From: Sclerurus mexicanus | Taxonomy: Eukaryota > Chordata > Aves > Passeriformes > Furnariidae | DNA length: 64,000 nt | Assembly: GCA_013396755.1 (NCBI GenBank) | Contig: VWZF01002931.1 | Location: 62,226-126,225 of the forward strand | Direction: 5' to 3' | Part shown: positions 24,401 through 36,800 of the stretch, one piece after another | Layout: each line of letters starts with the position of its first letter | How positions within the stretch are numbered: the first letter of the stretch is position 1 | Position numbers and translations under genes: made by a program | The notes under the pieces: model-generated | Told to the model about the DNA's origin: nothing | Databases searched by the model: none | Seen by the model: only the letters and a program-made list of their open reading frames with translations

Positions 24401-27400
24401 CTCTGTCCTGCTGCATATATCTGCATTTTCTATCCATCTGGCTCCTGCACTTTTGAAATGGATGCACAATTAATGTACCATCACCTTTGAAGTTTGACAT
24501 GGCACACATCAATCCCTCTCAAAGCCATACTGTTATTGAAGAATGATACTCCTTTGTTTGGTAAAACTAGGTATTCTTTTTCCTTCTGGTTTTTGAAAGC
24601 TATAGAGTATTTGGAGTCATACCTCTCATGCCTTTGTTTTCTTGCTCTTTACTAATCCAGTTTGTGTTTTGTTTAGAACATCTGAAAAAATCCCAGACAA
24701 TTTCATACCATCACCTCATTTCAGGACCTGCAAAGTTTAGGAAAAAGCCTACATAATAAAAATCACAAGCATGGACAATAGAATTTCTATATCAATCTAC
24801 CCAGCTGCAGAACTTTTTTTAGAAGAATTTGAATCATTTACGGTTTTCAACCATCATAAAAGACATCCACATTTCTTATCCTCCAGAAGGAGCCAGCAAG
24901 AACTGCTCAGCTTCCACTGCAAGCTCAGGCCACCCAACCAGCATACAGGTTCAGCAAGTGTCTCCAACAGCACACATGCTCAGGTGAACAAGGAAGGAAA
25001 ACACAAAGTGTTTTTCCAAGTGCAAATGACTCCACTAGAATGATTGGCATGGACATGGAAGGATTCAACCTGGACTACCTAAGGCCAGAGAGGAAGTTCC
25101 CCCACTGTGTGTAAGTGGTGTATTGTTACTATATGATTAGAAGAAAAACTCAAAATGTAACCTTTGCTGTCATTTAAAAGGGCCCAACAAAAGAGTCTAG
25201 AGTAATCCAAAAGTATATTCTGCTAAAATTTTATATAGAAATGGCTCCCATCAGGAAAGCGATATGTTAGAATACGTGACTATGCCCCAGAACATAAAAT
25301 TAGTATTATTTCCTTATGATCAGATATAAATGTGAATCTGCCTAATGCCAAGACTTTAGTGTTACAACATTTCTAACCATCACAGCCACTGCCTTCAGAA
25401 TACACTAAAGCAAGAATGCAGGCTGAAGTATCCTACACTGTATTTATAGTTATGCAACACTGTTTTTTAGAGTTGCTACATATGTACTGCCCAACCACAC
25501 ACATGAAAACACATTCACTTTCTGGTCTAAAAGCACAGTATAATGTAATAGATTAGATCTAAGCGTCAACAGTTTCTTAAAATATCTGGCACAAAGAGCA
25601 ACACACAGAGAACAAGCTCCCCATTCACTGAAGAAAGTCAGCTGGAGAAGGGTTTGCCCTCCTCAGCAAATATTTTATAAACAGGGAATTAATGCTGAAT
25701 CTTAGGTCTGCCTTGAAGGACTTTTTACTTTTAAGTCTAAGTTTAAACATCCACTAAAATACACATTCAAAAAGAACCAACTCAAGAATATTACTGAAAA
25801 GCAAAACAACACTGCAACAATAGGAACACAAGAAGACCTAAGCAAATACTGCACATTATTTGTTGTTGCTGTCCTCTAAAAACAACATGAAAGCTAATTA
25901 AGTATCAGCTTCTTTACAAGGCAGGTACAAGCATAATGTGCGTGTTTTATGCTGTAGTAGCCACTAATATTAAAAAAGTCTAATAATTAAATCAAAACAA
26001 TAAAACCATCAAAGGACACCAAAATGCAAATACCCCAGACTGTCTAAGCCTGGGTGGCCACCCAGGGCTCTTACAACTCATCCAGCATGCATGCAGTTCC
26101 AGAACCGCTTCCTTGCCTGGGCTACATGAGCCCAAATTCCTGCTGCTGGAAAGCAGGGGAAAGAAAAAAAAAAAATAAGAAGGAAAAAAAGGCCTACATT
26201 ACTAAGTTACTTCAGGACCCATTCACAACCTTGTCCAACAGAAGGGAGCTGGGATCCCTAGGGACTCAGCACTCCCCAGGGGTTTGTCACTGCCTCCACC
26301 TAGCAATGAATCCCAAAGTTTGCCTTCCACCCAGCCTTGGGAGATAGGGTGCAGTTCCAGTCTCGAGATGATCAGCACTGAGACCATGAACAGGACTGGG
26401 ACCTGTAGGGTCAGACAAGCTGGCAACAGCCATCTAAAACCAAAATAGGATTCTGTTCCAGCAAAAATTTCTTTGCCTCACTTTGATTTATAAAATTTCA
26501 GCTCCAGAGTTCCTACTGCTTCCTCTGGGAGATCGCACCATGACATCTCATAAATACTCTTGTGAATAAGACATTTACTAACTCTTCTTCTGCTGTGTTT
26601 CATGACACAGAAGCTACCCATAGCACTCCATATTACTTCATTTAACAAGGAGAGACTTAGTACCACCACATATAGGTCAGTTGGCATCCCCATGCCATTT
26701 CACAGTTGTTCCCCAACATTCCTCTGTAAAAAATTACCCAGTAATTTGACTCTCCAAATCATTTAGCAGAGAACAAAAGGTTGACAGGATTCACAGGATT
26801 AAATTATTTTCCATTTCTAAGCTCTGCCATTCTTACACAACATCCTGTCCTTTTCTGTTCACTTGATACAGCTTCCATGTATAGCAGTGCACTTAATTCA
26901 TGTGAAACATTTAAAATTACAGTCCGTTGATCTAAAGCTCTCTAAAAAAAAAAGAAATATGATACATATAAAAATACATATAATGATAAAGTTAGAAATA
27001 TTCTGTTAGATGAAAGAAGCTACACTGGTTTACAGAAGCATCCAACCTAATTCAAGAAAGAGACTAAGAGAAATGACAGAAACTTTTTAACTGGAAATAG
27101 CTAAAAACATGGGACCCTTCTGGTCATTAATTCATATCTGTGTTGAAGAGAACAGTCTTACTTCTTAATGAAGAGGTGCATCATCTTTCCAGCTGGCCAA
27201 GCCACACAGCTCTTTGTGGTGCCCAGAGAGGGCTGTGTGTCACAGCCCTTCCTGCATGGTGCAAGCAGAGCTGCTCCATGAGCACAGCACAGCTGATGGG
27301 CATGTGCACCACAGTCACACTTCCCAGAAAAGAGGGCAGTGATAAAGTGGTCATGATCATTTTTCTGGAAACTACATAGCGTGCCCCCAGTTACCATCTT

Positions 27401-30400
27401 TCCAAGACAGCAGGCATGTTGTTAGAACGTGCTGGTATAAGTACACCATAAACACAAACTGACAAAGGTTCTTGGGAAGAGACAAATTTGGACAAGGCAG
27501 CAAAAGCTTCTGCTACCTGAAAACCAAACTTCTTTCTACCCTATTACACCAGTAACACTGAATTGTTAAATCCTGACTGAAATCTCCAGGTCTGAGAGAC
27601 CAAACTAGAATGTTTTGTTTCAAACACTCTACCTTCCCATTTGCCACGTATCACTCAGTTCTCGTTCATTTACCAATCCATTCAACTAAACCACGCATCT
27701 CTCTTCTCCCATCCTGCGTGTTATTTCTCTGTATTTTCACAGAACTACTTTTAAGTGTTGCTGAATTTTTGAGAACCACTGGCATTAAAAAAAAAAAAAA
27801 TCCTGTGGGTCTATCAGTGGTGTAGTAACAAGTATGACCACAAAACCAGTCAGAGTCCTTCACAGGCAAACACAGCCAAGGATGTCTGGAACAAAGCTGG
27901 TAGTACACATTGTGCCATTTTTTTCCAATGCACCAACACAGGATGATATACAAAATAATTATTTTGGACAATGAAGCCAATCGACTACCAAGAACTCAAA
28001 GGTACACACAGAGACTTCTCAGACAGCCACAAGCTGCAGGTGTGATCAACCATGAAAAGCAAAGCAGTCTCATGTACCTTTACAACCTTGACAGTCAAAA
28101 GAGTTCCACATCACTGAGCTTGCCACAAAACCAGGCTGGCACAGGAGGATAGATATATTATATCCAGCCTTACCAAAGAAATTAAAAGCACAATGTAAGG
28201 TGCATCGACGACTAGAAAAGACAGCAGTGACTGGTAGAAAACTGCAGCTGATTGTACTTGTATGAAAAGCTAGCAACACTGCTGGATGTGAAACTTTAGC
28301 TTGTTCAAGGAAAAAAAAAAAAAGGAAAGCACAGCAGACTAAAAGCAAAGATAAACTCAAGTAGGCAAGATATTTAACAAGGACTTTTTTGAGGGGAAGG
28401 AAAAAAATCCAGGATTTGTTAAAATAGATTGTCAAAACATTTTCCCCTGTAAATATGAAATGGTCAAACACTATTTTTTTCCCACCTCTACTTCATCCTC
28501 ATGTGATTTAAAAATTCATACACAGTCCTAAGAGTCTGTAGCTCTGTATGTTTTAGAAGAATGTCTGCTTAAAAAGCCTTCACCTAACACTTGTAGAAAA
28601 ATAAAGAAAGGGAAAGGCATGGAATTGTGAAGAAGAAATGTTTCCTTAAAAGACAGAAAAAAATTAGCTACAAGAAATGGCAAAGAAAAGGGTATGGAAG
28701 CAAAGTGTCAGAGAAAATAAATGTTTGCTTAGGTATAGGAAGATAAGTTTGAGGCTAATTTTTCACAAGCCCTCCAGAAAAGAGGCTTGGGAGCCACATG
28801 CTCTAATTTTCCACCTGCGAACACATTCAGTCCCATACTTTGCAGGTGCAGCCATCCCATTCCAAACACAGTTTTCTTTCACAGGAAAGCTGTACAGCAC
28901 ATTCTTCTGGGAAAATGCAGAACTGGCAGCTGCACTTGGGGCAAAAGCCCAGTGTAGCACAGTGCAGATGCTGGAATATGTCTCCCTACAGAGCTGCGTA
29001 TACCAGACCTACCGTGCACAGCACCACGGGGACCCAGCCCCCAGGTGGCACCCAGGCTAGGAACTGCTCTCATTTCACAGGGTTATGTCCCAGTCTGCAA
29101 CAGCACAAACCGGATATAAAACCACTGGATATTACTGAGCACAAAGCACATAGTAAGATACTGAAAACTTCTTCCAGGAAACTAAAAACAGAGCAAAGAA
29201 CACCTTCTTTCCTTCACAGGAGGCACAGCAGCACCATGTGCTAAGACAGAGATACTGTGGGGAGCAAAATGTGACTTCAGTTTTCCCTCAGAATTCTGGG
29301 AAGGGGGTGGAGGGGAAGAAAAAGGGCCCAGATTGTCTGATACTTGTGCAGAAAGCAGCATCGCACCCACATTTTCAAAAAGCCACAAGAGTGTGTGGGT
29401 TCTCTGTTTTTGGAACAAGAGCACAGTGAAAGCAAGCTTGTTTACTTTAGACACTGTACAAAGACTTTTTATTTTTTTTTTAAATAAATGGTTGAAAGGA
29501 TGCCTCCTCTCTGAGGAGTTAACAGAAAACAAAAGGCAGATTTATATGTCTAATCTATGCAAATATCTACTCTACAGGGCATCACAAAGACTGGTTTATA
29601 TCAGACAGTATGCAGATCCCAGGTGCTTGAAATATGCCAAAAGCATGCACAGCATCTCCACCTGCAATGGCTGCGCACTGCGAACAGCTGGACGACTAGA
29701 AAGAGATTGTCTAAGTAGCCTTCCATGAAAGATGCCTTTTGCGAACGTGCCAATCCCCATACTCCCACCCAAATTACTCCTCATGTAGCTGCCACTGAGT
29801 CTGAAGAGGTAAATTTTTGGGTTTTTTTGTTGGTTCTTCCTTTTGGTTTGTTTTCGTTGTTTTTTGTTTGTTTGTTTTGGTTTATCACCAATTCTAGAAA
29901 TTTTCAAATTCTAGCAATAACAACGTGGTGAAACTCCTACTGGCACCTTAAGAAATAATCATGAGGCTTTAACTATTCTGTGGAAATGGAAAACATCTGT
30001 GGGACTGGGTGCCAGTAGAATGCCATGACCAGTGGTAGGGGAGATGATGGACTCACTTAGATCTCCTCCTTAGAGGAGGGGACAGGATTAAGATGACTGA
30101 ATATATACAGATGGGAGCCTCAACTCAAGTGACAAGAAACAGAGTGGAAAGAGTAGGGATATAAGATGTCTAGAGGGTAGGAAACAGATTTCCTAGGAGA
30201 AGCTCTAATGCCAAGAGTACAATGCTGTTCCACTGAAAGTAAACCAGAGTAATAATACTTATGTCATGGCCATTACCAGAAAGAAAAGACAGGTACTCTG
30301 TAACCCTGCTTTCTGTAAGTTTTCCTAGGACATCCTCAGGAAGCTTCTGCCACAGGTCAAGAAACATGGATCACCATTCACACTCAGAACCATGAACAAA

Positions 30401-30929
30401 ACAAAGCTGACAATGTCCTGCTGGTGCTTCTTACCCTGTCCCAATGATTCACTTTGTCCAAAGAGGGAGAACACTCACACCACTAATGTTTGCATCTTTA
30501 AGCAAGAGTCAGTTTTATAAGAAAAGAAGGGAAGAACTGCAAACCAGAGTCAGATCTGACCTACTAAAATTAAATAAACAGGTTCCTTTGCCTGTTCTTT
30601 TCTTCTAGGCCTCAGAGGTTGGTTTCAAAGAGCTTAACAGCTGAACAAACTGCTCTGACAGTCTTGCCTTTTCATTTTCTTTCCCAAGGATCCTACAGGC
30701 CCTTCTTCCTCATGTTATCAGAAATACCTCTTACAAATTATCTACAGCTACCCCACATTAAGACATGGCAGTACTTGTGTTTATATGACAGGTGTCTGCA
30801 GCTCTACAGGTCCTCAATAACCAGTTACATGGCCAGCCCAGGTAACCCATTCACCTTCTCAGCCACTCAGCACCCATCCACAATATGAGGTCATTTGGAC
30901 ACAAACTAAAACACAAGAAATTCTTTCTA

Positions 30930-31115
30930 AGCATAAAACCCCTTTTTTATTGCAAGGGTGACTGAACAATGGAACAGATTTTCCAGAGAGTGTGTGGAGT
31001 CTCTCCCTCCATGAATATATTCAATACTCAATGGGACAGAGTCCTAGTGCAATCTCATTCGGTTAACCTTGCTCTAAGCAATCTTCAGAGGTACCTTCCA
31101 ACCTCAACCATCCTG
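30930..31115 (+). mobile_element. Degenerate CR1 LINE 3' fragment
   Basis: Decayed CR1 blocks appear in plus order: GCAAGGGTGACTGAACAATGG, CAGAGAGTGTGTGGAGTCTC, then a TTCAATACTCAATGGGACAG block, and finally GGTACCTTCCAACCTCAACC with ATCCTGTCAG. The octamer tail is no longer recognisable. This is an old copy and its limits are approximate. Confidence 0.65.
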
Positions 31116-33069
31116 TCAGATAGTCTTTCAAATAAAAATCATTAAGGAACACTACCTCAGAGCCACTGACTGACACCCTAAGTGACACTTCCCTCAGCCA
31201 TCAAAACCTAAGAACCTTGGATCATTTTCCCTTTTTATGATGACAGTACATGAGGCAGAGGAGGTTACAGTCACTGAAAGCAGGAAGCAATGTTCGATTC
31301 AGCAACAAATTCATCAAAACTGGCTATCAAGTATATCATCCTACAGTTCAGAGGGAGAGTAAGCCAGCTCAGGAAAGAAGTCCCTGGTTTTTGAATACTT
31401 GTGCATTATGTCAGTGTTTGCTGAAGCATTCTCAGAAGACTTTTCATTATCTTCAAGGAATATTAATCAACTCTGGAAATTTTTGAGTCTACAATTAACT
31501 AAGAGCTTGGGCTGAGAGATTTGGTTTCACCTGAAGCTCCAGACAGAGCCAGGCAAGCTCAAGGCTGGAGATGTTTCCACTAAGAGAAGGTTACAAAGGT
31601 TCTAGCAGTACTGTCAGTAGCTTTGCAGTTTCATCCTTTGGTGATGGTTTTGTTTTGGGGTTGAGTTTGTTTGTGGTGATTCTGTAGAATCCCAAAAGGA
31701 GATGAAGTGTCTCATCACATGTTTTGTATTTAAGACAGATTTGTCATGTGCACCTAAATATAAGTCAAATGCACAGGCACTGAGTGGGTGAGTCCAGTGC
31801 CTACTCAACATCACAAGTAATCATGCCATGATCAAGCCTAATTCTAAAAACCGCCAGTAACAAATTAAAACCCAAAGAACCTTTGTTTACCAAGAACAAA
31901 CAAAGCCAAAACAAGCCCCCATCCATCTGTCCACCAAATCATGCTGTAGATGAAACCTTTCTCTGCCATTTGTTTCAGAAGAGTTCTCCATGTTCCATCT
32001 TTCAAATGTGAATCTACCTATTGCACAGCTGAAGGTTTGCTGCCATCACGCCATCTACAGTGCAGCAATTCCACTTCAGGAAATAAACAGATCTTAACAG
32101 GCTATTCTGTATCTGAAATCCAGTAGGAAACTGCTGGCTTTGCTACAGACATTTAAAGAAACATAAGAGCCACTTATAAGACTCTGCAGCTTATGTTATC
32201 AATCACTTCAGAAAGAAAAACAATTCAGCAGCCACTCCAATTGAGAGTGCTGTGAAGTTCAATTGTCACTGAAATGTTTTGTTATTACCAACCCGGGCAG
32301 AATGAGCAAATATACCTCTGCAGGTGAGCTATGAATGAGCAATCAGCACTGCAGGCTGCAGCTTGAAGAGGTAATAGCATCCAAGTAGCTACAATGCTTC
32401 TTTGCACACAGCTAGGCCAGGATTGGGCTGACAATATGAGCAACAGAACATTTCAGGCATTCTGAACGCACGTTAAATAATTCTGAAGGAAAAGGTATGA
32501 GGCTTCTCTCTCTCTCCCAGCATACAGAAAGGAAGACACAGATACAGACAAGCATCAACGTTTGGTCTATTATCAGAAACATTTAAGTTTTATGATGCTT
32601 TTATCCCATTGTTTGTCAAGAATTCAGCACAGACAGCAGTCAAGGAATGGCCCTTTCCAGAAGCAAATCCTATCAAAATCAATTTTCCAGTTCAGTCAGG
32701 TAAAAATCCTTTAAAATACACAATCTGCAACATAAAACATCTTGCACATCTTCTAGAATTAAGGCCACTCTTTCTCCACTGTTTATACCTCATTTTTTTA
32801 GACATTATAGCCATGTAGTGAATTTCAGGTTTGCACCAACATTTTTTTTCAGTGAGGAGGCTTCAACCCTTTATCCCAGTTTTACCTCTAGTTTTGCTCA
32901 TGCAACTTTCCTTTAGACCAGATAAATGAAATCATTTTGGTTGAAAAGAAAACAAGCCCACCCCTTTCTGGTTGAGGTGGGTTATTTTCTCCACACTCTT
33001 TTTTTTTAAAAAAAATTTAAATATAGCACAGATGTGCAAAAACCACAGAATGATGTGGTTTACAAGAAT

Positions 33070-33113
33070 AGCCCCTCGCTGCAGTTGTATTGTTACAACT
33101 GCAGCACAGGGCT
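33070..33113. repeat. Perfect 12-bp inverted repeat (hairpin) with extended stem
   Basis: The arms GCTGCAGTTGTA (33078-33089) and TACAACTGCAGC (33094-33105) are exact reverse complements around a TTGT loop. Outside a symmetrical 3x3 internal loop, AGCCC (33070-33074) pairs with GGGCT (33109-33113). The full stem-loop is 44 bases, shorter than a typical pre-miRNA. It lies about 560 bases downstream of the exon at 33838-33669, inside the large intron. Confidence 0.85.
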
Positions 33114-33668
33114 CTGAATAAAAGAGTAATTTCCACTGAAGTTGTTTGCAAAAGTATGCCCTGATTATAATTAAAGGACTAATACCCTCTAACAGTTCTA
33201 ATCTTTTTGTGAAGCATAAGGGGAAAAATCAGGAGTGGGATGGGCAAAACCCAGAAAAAGATGCCAAAGTTCACTTTCAGCAAAGCACAGGTAGACTTAA
33301 GAATACTAAACTAAAACCCTATATGGAGGTCCTTTGCCTATGGTTTCCTTTTCATTAGTAGAGGATTACAGAAAAAAAAAGTATGGTCACCATGGTCCCT
33401 GTTCAAATTTATGTCAGGCTTTTAAACTTAACTATTACTCCCTTTTTTTTCTGCCCTTGGTCACACATAACCATTCACTGACAGCTTCCCCCCCCCAAGC
33501 AGATATAATCAAGAGGTGACTTCCCTCATTATTTTTCCCATTTGAGCCATCAGTAGGAAAAGAAATAACCAGGTGATACCTGAGCGAATACTGAATGCCA
33601 GAAACAGAGCAACTGTCCATTCCCTCCCAGCCCTATCACAACAGTGTGAACAGAGACAAACCACATAC

Positions 33669-33838
33669 CTTGTTACCTCCTGCTGCAGTCGGGAAACACT
33701 GGGCACGTAGAACATTACCCCAAAGAAAAGCAAAGGCTCATTGGCAAATTTGTCCAGCTGCTTCTTCAGAGGCTTTTCCAGTTCAACCCAGCGATCTTGC
33801 TGGCTCTTGCTGAGAAACCAAAGGCCGAAGTAGTGAGT
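33669..33838 (-). CDS. PTPN14: PTPN14 coding exon (residues 59-115), FERM F1 lobe
   Basis: On the minus strand the acceptor TTTGTTTGTCTAG is followed by 170 coding bases and the donor GTATGTGG. The peptide starts THYFGLWFLSKSQQDRWVEL, continues with KPLKKQLDKFANEPLLFFGV, and ends MFYVPSVSRLQQEVT plus AG of a split Arg codon. This is the second half of the ubiquitin-like F1 lobe and the linker to F2. FGLWFLSKSQQ and NEPLLFFGVMFYVP point to PTPN14 rather than PTPN21. It is the longest purely coding exon in the window. The phase agrees with the exons at 41078 and 9569. Confidence 0.96.
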
Positions 33839-36800
33839 CTAGACAAACAAATAGAATAGTGTCAGTTTACCTTTTCCAGCTATATCACATACACACACAA
33901 TGACGCAAATCAAGTAAGAACAGATGGCATTGAGTACATTTTTCCATATGCAAAACCAGAGTAATTTCTTTTTTACTGCCCCTTTTTGTTGGGGAATTTT
34001 GAAGACGGCAAATTAATATTGCAATATAATATACTTCATGGAGTATTATCTGCCCCCTACAATCTCTTCCAAATGCATATTAATGAGTTCTACCTGACAT
34101 TATGGCAAGGGTGACATAAATGATTTACAGAAAGTGTCTGAGTCTTTGTTTTCTTAAAAGACACCTGTGCCTTGCAAACAGACAGCAAACACTAAGTCTG
34201 AATTACAGCACAAAGGCTTCATGTGCCTTTGGATCAGGCACATTGTACACAAAGGACAAGGACTCATCTAACTATAAAAAGAGAAGAATGCAAACCCACA
34301 TGCATAAGTCAAAATACATAAATACATCTACCCATACCAGAATCATTTACCCAATACAGAACATGTTTACTCCTTTTTTTTATTACACTCACACGATATT
34401 ATGATGCACAAGTATACACTTAAAATGTGCACATCACACAAGTTGTTTGCTCTAGGTGCTACAGAAATACCAGAAAAACCTCAACTGTTTCCTATCCAAG
34501 GTAAATCTCAATGGCTGTAATACCTACTCTATAAGGCCCAAGGGACTGCTGCTGGTGAAGACTAATTAACATGGAAGAGCATTCAGAATTAGAGCTTCAA
34601 ATATTGAAAATTGATAATAAGCAATTGAAGGAATAGCCAAGCTATCATGAAGGATTTTACTGAAAAGTCTTTAAAAACACCAAGTACTGTTACGACACAT
34701 CTGAAGAAAAGGTGAAAAACATATTTAGCAAAGGAATTAATCCATCAGTTGCTTGGAAATATGGCTGTAGACCTATCTGTGAAGTTTGTGTCTACACCTT
34801 TTTCTTTCGGATTTTAACCGAGAGCATTTGGAGATTTCCAACAGTGTCTTCACTATAAAATACCACTCTGTGCTAATGCTGGAATCAATGAAACAGAAAC
34901 TGTGAGAAGAACTTTTCGGGGTACCAAGCAGATTTAGGGTGTGAATGTAGGATCATTCCTATTTGTGCATATTTCTCATTTTATTTCAATAAACTTTTTT
35001 CTTGGTGTTTAATCCAACTGACACCCTATTCAATGAAAACTTTCCAGCAGTTTCCATTAGATCAGATTAATCCTAAAACAAAAAGAGCATTTTATTGTTA
35101 CAGCTTAACTTACCTGGACAACAATCATTCCAGAGGCAGTCACAAGTCTTTATGCATAGCACCACTTTTTAAATAAAGATACTTGAGACAAAGAATGGAA
35201 AGATCCCTAATCTGCTGTTTTATAAAGCTTTCATTTCAAATTACTTTTAATACATTCAAAACATTTGGCCTATAAATCAACCAAAATATTTCATTGACTG
35301 GACTTCCCACAAGTTCACGCTTTTAAATAAAGTCTTCAAAAGTATCAGGCAAATTGCAGATGTTACACTTTGCAAAGTCCATCACCACTGTTTCACTTTG
35401 CTAAGGATGCTTCTATAAAAACTGTGGCATGCACCAAGACTTCGCACACAACACAGGGACAACTAATGCAATACCAAAAATTTTACATGCTTACAAACGA
35501 CAACAAGCCAGCAGGGGAAACACTGTTCCAACTACTTTATAGCTGAGGGCATGCAAGAGAGAATCATGCAAAACTCTGAATGGGAGCACAGGTGTATTTA
35601 CTTTAGGGTCTCATTACACACATATTTTCAGCTTTGGAGAACATCCAGACTAACATTTAACTAAGATGATAACTAATTCAATTTGATTCCTCAATTAAGC
35701 CTGACAAACAGCTGGAGCACTGCTCAGTCTGGTACAGTGAAGCAAGCTTCTTTTGTAGTATTTCTTTCTAGAAATTAAAGGTACCTTCAATAAATCAATT
35801 TCTCTATCCAGGGCACAAATAAATCAAGAAGTCAGCACCTCTCACAAGAGTAACTTAAAACAAAACTAACCAGTTCACTGATACATGACTACTCTCCCTT
35901 TGTAGTCATCTGTGGATAAAAGTCCTTTCTGACAAGCTCACCATAATAGTAATTAGATTAAAATGAAGGTGGGAGGAACAATGGAGGCAGCAAACAAAAG
36001 GAATTACTGTGAAGGCAGAAAAAAGCAATGATTTTACCACCTCATATGGAAAACCCTTTAACACAAATACTTGAAAATCACTGCAGGACAGCTCATCCTC
36101 AGCAAGAAACAGTGCAGAGCTGTGAAAACAGAGATTCCATATTACTTTAAAAAGTAAACATTCACATCACCTAAGACCCAAATTTGCAGTGTCAAGTACT
36201 TGTAAAACATCTAAGAAGATTTGGACTCTGAAGTCTAAGAGTTATTCAAGGAATTAAGGGTACTGCAATTAAACAGATTGAATGAGCACAGTCCCTCTCC
36301 TTTGAGTGGGAGCTGGGGGACAACAAAAGTTTAGATTTGCTACAGTAGAAAGGCTCTTCAGGTACCAAATCCAAAATCCTCAATCATTTTCAAGTAGTAA
36401 AGGAAATGCAGAGTTGAAGCTTCTAGACAACAGCAGATACCACAGACCAAACATGGCAGCATGCATTTTGCACAATTAAAAGACAACAGTTTTCCTGGAA
36501 AGCAGCCTGGAGAGGATCAAGCAACTGTAGATGAAGCACAAGAACTGACTGCAGAACAGAGCTCAAGTCACAAATGCGTGCACTTTGGAGAGACAACTCA
36601 CACCATTATCTGAACGACAGCTCCCTGTTGCCAGGAACTTTACTTCTTGAAAACATTAGGGTTTTTTAAGAACCCACAGTGGAGGAGGACTTCTGCAGCC
36701 ACTGCTGTGAATGCCTGAAGAGACTCTCTCTGCTACAAAAGTTAATAATCCCCAAACAGGAAGGGAGGAACATGAAACTGGAAACAGCTGGACCACCAAG

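Larger units (their letters stand above)
9570..33668 (-). other. PTPN14: PTPN14 large intron (24,099 bp)
   Basis: This phase-2 intron has donor GTATGT and acceptor GTTTGCAG. It contains CR1 fragments (11843-11892, 23832-24163, 24170-24400, 30930-31115), a 43-base poly(A) run beside an ambiguous base (15654-15705), a CA microsatellite (23141-23161) and a perfect 12-bp hairpin (33070-33113). The rest is AT-rich with many short unrecognised open frames, which I take as chance. Large 5' introns often hold enhancers, but I see no specific element to name. Confidence 0.85.

Noticed and set aside
28070..29532. Cluster of overlapping 60-134-codon frames on both strands
   Set aside because: Frames overlap one another on both strands, no protein family is recognisable, and there are no matching splice sites. 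I treat them as random frames in a slightly GC-richer patch.
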